From assembly GCF_040436345.1 (NCBI RefSeq), contig NC_133230.1, positions 25,595,197 to 25,659,196 of the forward strand: a DNA stretch of 64,000 nucleotides, in the 5' to 3' direction. Source of the stretch: Pagrus major. Lineage: Eukaryota; Chordata; Actinopteri; Spariformes; Sparidae. The translations under genes and the position numbers were made by a program. This document shows positions 13,726-26,237 of the stretch, in pieces (within the stretch, counting starts at the first letter, position 1; each line of letters opens with the position of its first letter). Under the pieces are notes generated by a model. That model ran no database searches. It was not told the origin of the DNA and worked only from the letters and a program-made list of their open reading frames with translations.

Positions 13726-16364
13726 CATTAACATACATCTTAAGTTATCAAGGTCAAACCCAGTGTGTCTTTAAAAAAGGGTCTTCAGCAAGTTTTTGTT
13801 TCGACTCCTAAAATTAGAGCACTGCAGCATGATGCCAGTCTCCTTAACCTTAAAACACAATACAATGTAATTTATTTTTAAATGTGAGAACGGCAAAAAA
13901 AAAGTCCTGCTAATGTGACTAAAACAATCTATCCAGTTTAACATCTGTCATACATGACTGCCTCCCTTCTGTTCCAGAGGCCTTCTTATTATCCTGTCTA
14001 ATACTTTGGGCTTATTTGCATAAAAAAATATCAACATTTTTGCTTTCATTAGAGCTCATTTACACTTAAATAGTCTGTGAAAACTGTTGACAGTGTGTTC
14101 TGTGGATAACCCACAGTAAATGGGACATTGTGTCTGGAAATAGATGATTCTGTTGAATTTTTTAAAAGTAATTTTTCCAATTCTGGGAGTCCAAGTCAGT
14201 CAAGTCTATTTCAAACAGCTGATATGAAGTGGTAAACACGGTTAAAAAAAAAACAAGCATCAGTCAAAGACACCACCGGGTTTGATCAGAGTACCTTGAT
14301 CCCTACAAATCTGTCGACTGCCTCCTATTACCCCCCTCCTCCTCCTCTTCCTCTCCTGCATGATTCTGGTGAGTCAGGAATTTCCTATCTTTTTAATTTG
14401 ACATCGTCTGCTCCGTCTCTTGAGCGCAACGACGCCTTCAACTCTCAGGAGGGAATCTGCTTCTCACTACCGTAAACAAACACAGGCAGACAGCGAGGAG
14501 GGCTTCGGGGCTAATTACCAGCTAGCTGCAAAGGGGGAGCAAAGGAAACTGCTTTTGGGGGGGGAGGGGGGTGCAAATGTTGTCTCACGTGTGGGCAGGT
14601 AGACGCACACTCACTGTGGCACTTAATGGAAACAATGAGGCTTGTTTTGCCGGTTGATGAACCAGGTGTCACATCTGCAGGAAGGCGCTGACTCAGCCTT
14701 TAATAACACACTTTTATAAGGTCTTCTTTCCGAATGATGACAGACGTGTGAATGGAGGCGACACAGACTGCATGAGAACAAAGTGGATATAAAATGTCTG
14801 CTACGTATTAAGGCTGTGTGTGTGAAGCTTTATCGCACACCCTCTGTTGCTGCAGAGTGCGCAAGAATGAGGGACTACATAATCAGGAAAATTGATGTAA
14901 ACGCTGTGGCTGAATATGAGTGTGTATGACTGCAGTATGTGCACGTGGCCACTCTAATGAGAGCAGCGCTGATTTGAAGTCAGACAGCGGGAGGCTGCAG
15001 CCTGTACCTGCCTGTCTTTACCGATACATTTCATGTTTCCCCCCCAATTTCCAGGCACAATGTGCTGCGCTGTCAATCGCTCGCACCGCTTGCTCAGCAT
15101 CGCCCCCCTCCTGCCCCCGAACACACGCACACTCCTCGTTTGTGTTGGCAGATTTAATAAGCTCCCCTGTCACCCAGATTACACACAAACACACAACACC
15201 CTGCCTGCTGTGAATCACGACTGGGTCCTCTCGGAAAATCAGGACAGGTGTTTGCCGCTCGTCGTCGTCACCTTGACTACCCTCTCCAAGACTCCTCCTT
15301 GTGTGACCCTTTAACCTCCTATGACCCCACACTCGACTCACAACACGCGAAGACAGTTTTGAGACGAGAAGCAGGAGCACTGACAGAGCTTTTCTAATGA
15401 GACTGAGGCAGCCGCTTTGGGAAAACAAGACATTTCTGCGCAGATAGTCACATGTAAACAGATGATGTATGTTTGCTGATATTTGTGTTTTGAAATGGGG
15501 CCAGTAACAGGGAAGATTGGGGACTAACAATGTTAACAGAGACAAGAGTTGTAGACATCAATTCTGAAATGTGAATGTCTCTGCCTGTGTAAACCATGTT
15601 TGCTCTAATGGGTTTAATTCTAGTTGCATTGTGGCACTGCTGACACACTGCCAATACTAACACACACACACATACACACAGTAAGTTGTGTGTAGGAAAA
15701 GATATTCAGTGACAGGCATGTAAACCGCTGATAACACACACACACACACCTCCTCAGTATGCAAATACACACTGACTTGGCAAACACGGGCTCTTTCTCC
15801 TCCTGCTCCTGGCATGGCGTAAAAAAGAAAACACTTGCCATCCAATTTTTTCTTTCTGCCCCAAGAGAGGAAGCAGTGAAATATGCTCATGAAAGTTGAG
15901 GACAAAATGAGACGAGTTGCTACCTTCAAAAAACAAAAGTGGAGCACCACTCGGCAGCATTGAGTCTGGATTTGATTAACCATCTACCATCGTTGGTGTG
16001 CCTCAGATTGAAGCATCTACGTATCATAACAAGACTACATCCCGGCTAGCACTTCTGTAAGGCTGCAATGCTCACTGGAGAGGAAACCAAACTGCTAAAT
16101 CAAAAGCTGAGGTACAAAATTTCTGTTTCAATGTTTAGCCTTTGTGATGAAGTAAACATTATAATTGGCCATATAATAAAACATATATACTCTAGACAAC
16201 TGAAGTAGATGGCGACTTGTTTTGAGATGTTCCCATCAGCCTCAGAAAATATTAGCGACAATTTTCAGGCTCAATAGCATGTCTGTAGACACTAACATAG
16301 TGATGAACTATGTACTGTAAAATATATATAGGCCTCAGTTATCCTGCTAACAGTTGAAATCCAA
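13726..16364. other. intergenic, no gene recognised
   Basis: Contains a G-run cluster at 14557-14571 and (CA)n runs near 15.7 kb. A stretch about 14.6-15.3 kb is less AT-rich than its surroundings, but no frame there looks coding. Confidence 0.45.
15659..15750 (+). repeat. two short (CA)n runs
   Basis: ACACACACACACATACACAC at 15660-15680 and ACACACACACACAC at 15734-15750, separated by unique sequence. Confidence 0.85.
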
Positions 16365-16535
16365 AGATGTCGACCTCATTGAGGCGATACAGCAAACGCC
16401 AGGGGATCACCTAAGTCATTAGCATTCATCTTCTGAGCATCATGAATACCTACACCAAGTTCAATGGCCACTGATGCAACAGTTGTTGAAGTTGTTGAGA
16501 AAGCTGTGTCTACCAAAGTGGTGGACTGTCGACTC
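16365..16535 (+). repeat. dispersed fish repeat (CAGGGGATCACC type)
   Basis: Includes CCAGGGGATCACCTAAGTCA, ATCATGAATACCTACACCAA, CAACAGTTGTTGAAG and CCAAAGTGGTGGAC. I recall this order of phrases from a widespread fish repeat; a partial relative occurs at 59205-59260. Confidence 0.6.
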
Positions 16536-16939
16536 ACGTGGCCAATTATAAAAGACACGATAAATATGAACTTCGCTTCTAGAGAGCCTACATTACCATA
16601 ATAAAGTAGTTACAGACAGCGGGAGACTGCTGTCAGCAAGAAACTGCTAAATAAATTGTGTATAGAAGTTTTTTATTTATTTTTTTACAAAGTAAAAAGC
16701 TGTTTTAGATGACTCCATTAAAAAATACAGGACAAGAAAACAGAATAATCCTTCAATATATGTACAAATGACTGCATGCTACCCATTACTTATTCATTTA
16801 GTGTTTTGTGACTTTTATTTGATGAAGGCCATCATTACTGAGATTTGTGCAGTATTTTCTTCTTTTATTATATAGTAAGAAAAAAACTGCATGAATTACA
16901 ACTCCTACCAGAGCTCAAAAGAGCAGCCAGTGAGAATCC

Positions 16940-17060
16940 GAAAACTTCTGTTTAAGACCGAATATTGGCAGGTTCACACCTAGCCTAAGTGCCCTCGAGC
17001 AAGCCACTGAATCCCCACCAACATCCAGCTCCAGGGCTGCTGCTCTAACTTCCTGAACTC
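16940..17060 (+). repeat. tRNA-derived SINE fragment
   Basis: GGCAGGTTCACACCTAGCC resembles a Pol III B box (GGTTCRANNCC). It is followed by AAGTGCCCTCGAGCAAGCCA and CTGAATCCCC, the standard tRNA-unrelated body of many fish SINEs (GTGCCCTTGAGCAAGGCAC). The 5' A box and 3' tail are not clear. Confidence 0.55.
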
Positions 17061-19774
17061 ACACTCCCATGTTGTATGGGGGGGGACAACTCTTGTGACC
17101 TTGCTGCCTCTGCCAGCCAATTTGCAGGAGGGTAGGGCCCGAAGCAGGGGTGAACTCGTGTCGAGTTCCTGGGTGAAGGGAACTTTGGACACTTCGGTCC
17201 AGTCTGGAAGAGTCTGCTGGCTCTGATAACGGAGGAGCTGGGCAGGCAGTCAACGGCTGTGGAAACTTACACACACTCCCGCAGCGGTGAGTAATTACGG
17301 TGGCTGCAGAGTGTGTGCCGAGATAGGGGATTCCTCTTCTGCATAACTAGGTGGATGGAAGATGGATGGCTCTTTTTTTTGCTCTAACTCATTCGTTCGT
17401 GCTCATTTATTCCTTTGAGCAAACCAATGCAGACGCCGTCTCTCTCCTCCACTTGGCACAGACTCCACCACTCGTGAATGTAATATCTGGCCACGGCAGA
17501 TAGAGGCCGATTTTAGTCTGGAGGCTTTGGGAGGCCTAATCAATAGCTTTAATCAATTAAGAATGCAGCAACTGAGAAGCTGCAGAAACGGGCCAAGTCT
17601 CACACTAAAAGGAGCTCATTCCATTTATCACACTGCTCCTGTATCGATCCGCAAAAGGTATAGAAAGAGGTATCTGATGAATTAATTTCAGCACGGTGGT
17701 ACCGTGAAGAATCTGCGTGGCAGCAATTTTCTATGCCCTTATCTTTAAACTGAGCCTGTTGTTGCTTCAAATGAGGGCATTTCATGTGTAGGTATACTTG
17801 GCCATGGCACTAGTGGGCTTTTATTCGTCTCAGAGAGGCAAGAGAGGTGAGCACTGCAGATTTTGAGCTGTCGCACCCTCCAAGAACCCAGTCTGCCGTA
17901 CTGATGAGAGCTGCAGTACCACGCTGACCTCAAATGGTCATACATGGTACTGACGCTACAGATACACACACTGTGGGGCTTTTAATGACAGCAGGAGAAC
18001 AATATCCACTGTGAATAAGAACCACTAGTCTTCAATATAACCAAAACTTATTAGAGAAACTTATGCCCTGAAGTTGGACATCTTTAGTCCATATCAGACT
18101 AGGAGATTTATGTCATATTAAAGCACATTTACAAGCTAAATCCTAACCATCATCATCCTGTCTAATTGACTTCCTCACAGCAGGAACCTCTGTCTCTGAC
18201 TTACAGTAAAAAACGCACATTATCACAACCACCTGGGCATGAACTATTCTAGCAGTGTATGATTATTGCATGCCATTTTGGTTTAGGTGCTCTCATTAGT
18301 TGCCCATGCTGGCGTAATCCTCAGCTAAAAGGTCAGGCCCCGCTTTGTTTTGTTCCCATGGGCCTGGCTGGGGGTTTATATGGACAATAACATGACAATG
18401 ACGTGCAAATGGCTTGGCACAGGACCACCATTAGATTTAGACTGAGTCAGGACTGTGCCTATTGGTTATGCAGGGAAAATCAGACCCCAGTCCATCCCTG
18501 AGCCATATTTGAAAGCCAGATCCAAATATAGACATTTCATTTTATAATATTTCCTAATTAGAACGTACGTTTGCAAACATGCCCTTTATTCTGCTACAGA
18601 TAAACAAGTGAAGGATGCTGGCACTCGGTAGAGAGAGGATTTATTTTTATTGCCGTCCAAAGGAGAGCTAGCCAACTGCTGTGTACATGTACGTCTGTTT
18701 CAGGGCAGATAGTGGCTGATTTAAAGTCTCAACTTGTCAAATCTTTCAGTGGGAAGGGTCAGTGGCAGGCTAGACCCGGCTGACTGTCTGAGCCTTTGAG
18801 GGTCCAGGTGGGAGCTAGAAATGTATAGACACAAAACTGGATATTTTCTGCTCAGCTTTATCCCCTAACAGGTCTCTAGATGCTAAATCCAGAGCCAAAC
18901 TATGATTATTTTTCGTTAGCATTTGGATTAGCAGGCTAAGCTCAGGTGTAATTGCAGGTAAAGGCATTATGCAGCACACTGAGCTTCTCTCCTATTGTAT
19001 TTTCCTCTATTAAAATCAAGAGCGCTGAAACAGCACCACAATGTAGGCAACTGTTTAAATAAATCCTCTAGCTTGTGTTTTCTGACACTTGCTGGGCCAT
19101 AAGTGAATATAGAGAGGAGCTCAGTGTAGCAAGTGCTGAGTAAGCACTTCCTCCAGCTGTAGCAGCCGGGTCTCTGGCAAGTGCAGGGCAGAGGAGGGGT
19201 AAAGCGGCGGCCAGCATCTTCTACTTCCTCCACATCTCCCTCATTTGTATATTCCCTCATTACCCTTGTGTTCTGGTGAGGTAGGTGCCAGATGGCTGCT
19301 TATTTTAAATATAGGAACTGTCCCTTGTGAGAACTGTGCCCTTTGCTTGGATTCAACAAATAATTCAGCTGCGTTAGTAGGAGGGTACTGGGTGAATATC
19401 AACACCTTTATTCCTAGGTGTGAAATACAGTATATTGCAGTGTTTTGACAGTGTGCACGTGACCTTTGTTCAGCATCTCAGGTCTCATGGGAGTGTTTCT
19501 TGAGGGCGGTATATAAGTATGTACAAGTATCTAAAAAGTCAGTGTCTACAGTCTGGATGTTTTTTATCCTTTTATCCTTATTTATATAAAATAAGGATAT
19601 GTAATACACAACCTGTTATAATAGATAAGTATGTCTCATTAGTTTAACCTACTAAAGTGTGTCTGGCTAAAGTATTCAAGTTTCTAAGTTTGAAGCTGCA
19701 GTGTTGGTGTGTGTGCAAGGCTTCATCTGATCGGCCTGAGTCAGGATTCATGACAATAAGAGGGGTAAAACTCT
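17061..19774. other. intergenic downstream of scaf8
   Basis: No exon recognised. 17510-17580 (GGCCTAATCAATAGCTTTAA, then TCAATTAAG) and 18280-18430 (GCCCATGCTGGCGTAATCC, CCATGGGCCTGGCTGG) have dense homeodomain-like TAAT/ATTA words and low repeat character, so they are candidates for conserved non-coding elements. This could only be shown by comparison. Confidence 0.35.
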
Positions 19775-21174
19775 GATGCACCTTCAACTTTTATTCAACA
19801 TCACAACTCCTGTAGTAGACATTTGGTCTGAGAGAACAGCAGACTATGGATTTCTAGTAGTATGTCTCAACAGAAAAGCACTACAAGTATGAAATGAACA
19901 AGAGAGACAGGAAGGTTAAAACATGGCTACAGGCCTGCATGCACAGAACGATGGAGTATATAGAGACTTGTTCTCCTCTAGGTGAGTGCTGTACAAACTG
20001 CCCAGCTACCATTCAAACGGTAGGCCAGTCAATTCTGTGCACGTAGCATTGTGTTCATAGAGCTGTTAGAAACCGAGTTGCACGCACAGTCTGGTGTACA
20101 TCACACAGTAGTGTTGGGTAGCATCATGAACGACAAATCCATTCAAAAAAAGGCACAATCCCATCCTCAACAGTCACCCAGCAAAAAGCTTAGGGAACAT
20201 ACAGGCTGAAGTCATCAGAAACTAAAAACTACAAGTCCCACGGTTGCATCCAACAAAGTGCTCTGTGGATGGATGGTATAGCAGCAACTTGAGTTACGAG
20301 AACATCAAATCGACTGAGGTGACAGCACACAATGTGTACGAGTCAGTAAAGCAGTCTTAGTTTCCACTGGTCCTGGGTCAGAAAACAGTCCTAAAGCATG
20401 TGTTTTAAACAGACAAAGCATGTTTATTTCAAACTAAAACAATATGTACCCAACATCAGAACATCCCTCTGTTCGGTTCTTTTTTCTCCCCCCTGGCATG
20501 TAATTTTCTGTTTGTCTTCAATGTATAATTGGAAACAAATTACAGACATTTATTTTGGGGACACAACATTTTCATGTTTTCCATTTTAAAAATGTTCATT
20601 TTTCCCAATTATAAGCAGGTCTCACTGTATGCAGTCTATTTGTTCTGCCGAGAAACAGAAAGCATTGAAGGACACCACAGAAGCATTCACTGAAAACTTT
20701 GCAGCAGCATTTTAAAAGAAGAGGAGACAGAAATGTGGTCAGCAACTGCGGTTTTCAAGTATTGTGTGTAACTGTATTAATCCGTTATCGAACAGCCAGG
20801 ATTTCTTACTCTCTTCCATAGGAAGGTCAAAGCTCATTTTCCCCATATACAATTGAAACATTTTGGTAGGCAATTCAATAAAATTCGCCAAGCTTAGATT
20901 AATTAAAATAGGTGGGTTGGCATTACAACTTAAAAAAGGAAAAAGGAAATAAAACACAAAGAAAATTGTCTATCAATATATCAGCTAACGAGCCTTCTAT
21001 TTAAGTACACTGGTATCTGTGAGAGATAAAATCATTTGTTATTGGTTATCAGACAATAACTGGTGTGAGTCAGTATTCGTCATGTCCCGTGTGGTGGTGG
21101 AGGTGGTTTGCTGACATGAGTACAGAGAAGAAGAGACAACTTTACAAAATGATCTTTTACCTACTGAGTGATGA
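19775..21174 (-). other. scaf8: scaf8 3' untranslated region (inferred extent)
   Basis: About 1.4 kb of AT-rich sequence follows the scaf8 stop codon. On the minus strand there are AATAAA signals at 20554-20549, 20428-20423 and 19795-19790. The last is taken as the distal end. No conserved coding potential is seen. Which signal is used cannot be told from sequence. Confidence 0.55.
19790..19795 (-). terminator. scaf8: poly(A) signal, probable distal scaf8 3' end
   Basis: AATAAA on the minus strand, about 1.38 kb downstream of the stop codon. Alternative signals lie at 20428-20423 and 20554-20549. Inference from the hexamer only. Confidence 0.45.
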
Positions 21175-23240
21175 TTATGTCCCCTCAGTGTCTGTGACAG
21201 TGTCTACCACTGGCTGACTCGCAGCTTCCTCCATGGGCTCACTCTGTTCATTGTCTATGTCCTTAGGAAAGGCAAGCTGCTCCTGCTGCTGCTCCAGTTC
21301 ACTTTCAGGGAGCACAGAATCGGAGGAGGGTTCTGGAGTGGGTTCAGGGGAGGGTTCAGGAGAGGGCTGAGGGGAGGCCTCAGGAGAGGGCTCTGGGGAG
21401 GGCTCTGGGGAGGGCTCAGGGGAGGCCTCAGGGGAGGCCTCAGGTGTGGGCTCAGCCACAGTGCTATTGTCCATCCCAGGTCCATTGACCCACTGTGGTT
21501 CAGGTGAGGAGGCCTGTTCTTGTGACTCCTCCTCCTCCTCCTCATCGTCCTCCTCCTCCTCCTCCTCCTCATCCTCATCCTTCTGTGGGCTTTCCTGCTC
21601 CTCCAGAGAGGGAGTCGTCTCTTCAGGGGGGCTGGCAGCTTGTGTGAAGGCCACAGGTGAGTCCTGGGACGAGGCCTCAACCAGCGGTGAGGCTTGGCTT
21701 GGGGTCTCACTGTCTGTAGAAGCGGTGGTTTTGGAGGGAGACTGGGCCATGGGCTGGGGTGGCGATTCTGTTTGTGGAGGGGTCTCAGACTGGGGTGATG
21801 ACTCAGCCTCTGCAGGAGCCTCAGTCAGTGGGCTCTGACCCTTGCTGTCAGATGATGGGTCAGGTGATTGGGTTAAGGATGGTGACTGTGCCTGAGGAGT
21901 CTCAGAAGGAGCTGGGGTTTCTGACTGGGGCTCAGGCACAGCTGCTTGGCTCTGTGATGGAGGCGGAGACTTAATCTGAACCTGAGGCGGTGGCTGACCC
22001 AGGAGAGAGGGCTTGGCCTGAGCCTGAGGCAGGAGTGGTGACTGGAAACGTGGTGGAATCTGGGGGTTCAATTTGAGTGGTGCAAGCAGTTTGCCTTGGT
22101 TCAGGGTCAGGTTGGGATTAAGAGTTGGGGTTGGAAGCAGAGGTGTAGGTAGGGGGAGAAGGGGTGTCCAACTCCCACGGTCACGGTCACGGTCCCTCTC
22201 GCGGTCTCTCTCTTTGTCGCGGTCTCTGTCACGGTCATGCTCTCTATTGCGGTCTCGGTCTCGGCCTCGCTCCCTGTCTCTCTCTCTCTCCCTCTCGCGC
22301 TCTCTCTCTCGGCTGTGGCGATTACCATTCATCTCCCTCCTGAAGTCAAAATCTCTTTCATCTCTGTCTCTTTGCCTGTCCCATGGGCGTCTTCGCTCAT
22401 CTAGGTCTTGATGTAGTTCAGCGTCAAAAGGCGCTGCTGCAGCGGCACCACCACCACGGTTCCAGGCCGGTGGCCCCCCAACAGCTCCAGCATTTCCGGA
22501 AACTCCAGCTGCTGCTCCTGCTGTCCCAGGACGGTTGTCAAAGCGGTTGGGGAAGTTCTGCCCAGGTGTGGGGCGCTCATCCGGGAAGCCTTTTGGACCG
22601 CCTGGGGTCTGTAGGGCTCCTCGCATGCTGTCTCGTTCATCAAAGTCCCCTCTGGTTTGGTTCCAGCGGTTATCAGGTGTGAAGCCTGCAAGAGCCTGCA
22701 GGCGTCCCACTAGGCTGGTTCTGGCTGGCTGAGTCCCTGGCGTCTGGAGCAGGGGAGGCCTGCCTCCTACACCACCTCCTGCTCCGCCACCACCACCTCC
22801 AAGGGGCTCCCTATGATCTGGTGGAGGGGTCCTCAGTAGGCCCGTGCTCTGCTTTTCCATTGGAGGGAAGCGGTAGTCCTGGTCTTTGCCCTCATCAGCC
22901 CCAGAGGATGACTCATCTTCTGTCTTGGATAAATTTTCACTGGCAAGGGTGGGGGCCCTGCTGAAGGGGTCGAGCTGAGAGAAGGGAGCCCTGGCACGGA
23001 CTTGAGCCTGGAGGCTACTGTCGAGAAGGCCAGCAGCCGCCTGGGCGGGGCCCTGCTGCTGCATGAGGAGAGGGAAGCGGGCAGCCACCCCAGGTTGGAG
23101 GAGGTTAGGTCGCACATCCAGAGGCAGCAGGCCAGGCATTCTCTGTCCAGGCAGACCAGACTGATGCAGCGAGTGGGTGAGGGATGCTGTGGGGTGCATA
23201 CCAAGGAGACCCATCCCACTGCGGACTGCATTCTGCATGC
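21175..23240 (-). CDS. scaf8: scaf8 coding exon 20 (long terminal exon)
   Basis: 2066 nt encoding residues 779-1466. Recognisable family blocks are QRMPGLLPLDVRPNLLQPG, DYRFPPME, NRWNQTRGDFDERD and RRRPWDRQRDRDERDFDFRR. Then follow an RE/RD dipeptide repeat, Pro/Gln-rich sequence, an acidic run, degenerate PSPE/ASPE repeats and the conserved tail TVTDTEGT. The stop TAA is at 21177-21175. The end of this exon is much longer and more repetitive than in mammals. Confidence 0.96.
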
Positions 23241-25046
23241 CTATAGACAAAACACAACGACAGTAGAAACGGTTCAAAATTCTTCTTGGCCAAACACAAT
23301 TAACATATATAACCACAAATAAAAAAAAACAACTGAAAATACAACAGAAAGAAAATCTATTAGTCGTTCAAGTAAGAACACATCAGCATTGCTTCACCTT
23401 GCAGTGTAAGCTCTGCAGCGGCATCCATACCCTCTGTTGACTGTGCCGATTTGTCATTGACTCCTTGCTGAGTTTGGACTCCCACTGGGTTGAACATACC
23501 AGCTCCAGGGATGGCTGAGGCCATGAAGCTACCGGGGATAGTGGTTGGAGGAATCATAGCACTGAACGGTGATTCCTTGACAGCATCTTGGCTGGTTGCC
23601 ACTGAAGGCTGCACTAGAGCTACAGGTGGGTTCAGGAGAAACGATAAAATTGAATCCAAGCTAATAAATTCCAACTGTCTTCACTGACACGTCAATTTCA
23701 AAACTATGTGCATGCATTATTTATAAGGGTAGCATGTCATAAATACTCACAACTAGTTGCTGCGGCCAGACCTGCTGTCTGTGCTGCCTGCATGAAACCT
23801 GCACAACAGAAAGTTATTTTGTGTAAGACAGGGAATTTCTGTAGATCTGATCTTTACATGACCGTCTGCATTATTTACCTGGCGGAGGCTGTGATGCATT
23901 GAAACCAGCCCTTATGAAGGGTGGCGGTGGACCGTAACCTGGTGGGGGTATACCCATGGTGACAGGGAAGGTAGGAGGCACCAAACCTACTGCACTGGGA
24001 ACAGCCTGGGCCACTGGCAGCTGGAGTGCATACAATTCACGTTAATAGCATAATGGTTTAGTTACATGTTTCACAAGTTCCTGTACATGACCTAGTGGCC
24101 TCTATCAAAGTCTCTCTCTGGATATTTAACAGATCAAAATAGTCCTAATTATGGCAAATAAAGATGCATTGTTTCCATTTTGTCACCCAACAACAAGGGT
24201 TAGAATCTCTTACACAGCCCTGCTTCTTTCACAAACAAGAAAATCCTTTGGTGAAAATGGACAAAAACAGTGAGCCTGTGCGCACACTACTGTTCACATT
24301 CTCTCCTAATGTTGAGACAGATTCTCTTCAGTACCTGTACAGGCATCATGGTGACCTGCTGGTTGAAGGTCTCAGTCTGGGTGTTGGATGCTGCCGTAGT
24401 CTCAGTGCTTACTGGCTGACTTGAAACTTCTTTGGCTGGCTCAGCAGTCTTGGCTGCTTCCCACTCTGCATAAAACAAACAAAAAGGTGAAAACAAGGTT
24501 TTAAACTCATCAAATTCTTTGTTTGTATTTGGAAGTTGAGCTGAAATATTCCAGTTAAATCCCTTTCTTTTTCAATTCTGGTAGGAGGACGGAAATGGGA
24601 TTTATTTCTTAGAGGATTTTGAGCATTACCACCTCAAAACAAACAACTTAGGAATCGTAGTAGACAACAAATCCACTTAGATGATCAAATGCCAAGAAGT
24701 GCCTGTGTTTGGATATCTGTGTTATGCTTTCATTATGTGTGTACAAACTTAGTTTGCATATCCTACTTATATTTAAACAAGCGGTGCAACTGAGTCAGCA
24801 GACCTAGTCATTGTGCTAAGGTAAGAAGTTATTAAGTAGATGTGTTTTCACCATCATTAACAGTCTCCTGATCGATGATTCCTCCTTCAGCAAAGCCGTC
24901 CAGGTCATCCAGCTTCACCTTCTCCCAAGGGATATAGGTGACACCCAGGTCCACATCCCAAAACTGCTTGTACTCTTGCTTTACCCCCTTGTTCAGAGCC
25001 CATGCAATCTGTATCATATAAACACACACACACACACCCACACCCA

Positions 25047-25084
<38 letters not shown>

Positions 25085-26206
25085 GGTCAAGAAACAGCAT
25101 TTTTCAAAGTTATTTCTGGCAGCATACAAGGATCCATGTGCCTGGAAAGCTAAACAGTCTGGGAGTTTTCACCATTGGAGGTCACTGGAAAATTACATTA
25201 GAAAGAAACCACAAGGAGAATGAGAGCACAATCAATCAAATTATAAAGGTAATGTTTGCCTTGATGATTTTGGAGCCAATCTTAAAGGAGCCGGTGCTGA
25301 GCTTCTGGCGGGCGCGGTATGCATCCTGTCTGTGGACCATACAGATGTAGGCACAGCCTCTGGGAGGGATCATCTGCAGACACACACAAAAACCGATTGC
25401 ATTACATAGGATAAAGGAAGGTTAAGCTACAAGACATGACCACACAGTGGAGAATTACAATATGCTTAGATGTGTGGTTGATGAATGATGAGTAAACCAG
25501 AAAAGGAGAGTGTGACGCACAAAGAAATGACAAAAAAAGGATGATTGTAATAGTAATAAACTAGAATTTCACATAACAGATATTATGTTAAGACTCCACA
25601 GATCAAAGAACTGGCTAACATGCTGTAACTAAATCAGAGGGTTAAAGGGGGAGAGGTGTTCTTACATTGATCGACTCAATCTGGCCAAACTCCTCGAACA
25701 AATTGGTGAGGTCTTGCTGAGTGGCCTTTTTGTCAACCTGGCCCACCCACAGAGTTGTGCTGCACACTAGGTACAGGAGAAGGGAAAATAATTATTCGTC
25801 AGAAAAGCACCGACTGCAAATGGCTATGAAAATATTCTAAAACAATGACTTCCACTTACCACTGAGAGTTTTGGATCGTATAGGAGGCAGTCCTTTCTTC
25901 TGCCGTTCCTTTTCTCGCTCTCGGGCGCGTCTTTCACTCGAGTAAGACCGTGATGACTTCCTCTTGCGGTCTCTGGAGCGTGACCGTGACCGCTTGCGGT
26001 GTTTACGTTTGCGTGAGCCGGAGCGAGACCTGGACCTTCTCCTCTTGGGAGACCTATTGAGGAAAACATCAAAACATTTGGAACTCTTTCCAGACTGACT
26101 TTTGGTCATATTAACTGTAACACCACAGGTCCACTCCTTTTGAGCATGAATATCTGTTTTCACAGTTCATAATTGCATTGACAACTTTGCAAGTTTTTTG
26201 CAAGAT

Positions 26207-26237
<31 letters not shown>

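Noticed and set aside
14521-14580. G-run cluster as a G-quadruplex
   Set aside because: There are several G runs but spacing is uneven and there is no gene context, so it is not listed as a functional site.
1-19774. Possible tiam2 exons downstream of scaf8, as in the human order
   Set aside because: No PH, PDZ, RhoGEF or large first-exon frame was found on either strand.
21320-21460. Regularly spaced short repeats that might suggest a CRISPR array
   Set aside because: The units are tandem 12-mers without spacers, inside a coding exon of a eukaryotic gene.
21446-22411. Open frames of 71-130 codons on the plus strand opposite scaf8 exon 20
   Set aside because: They are complements of the low-complexity acidic, Pro-rich and RE/RD coding repeats. 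Their protein is Ser or Ser/Arg/Leu repeats with no domain.
24832-25350. Cys/Val and His/Thr repeat frames around 25.0 kb
   Set aside because: They are translations of the (CA)n microsatellite next to scaf8 exon 15.
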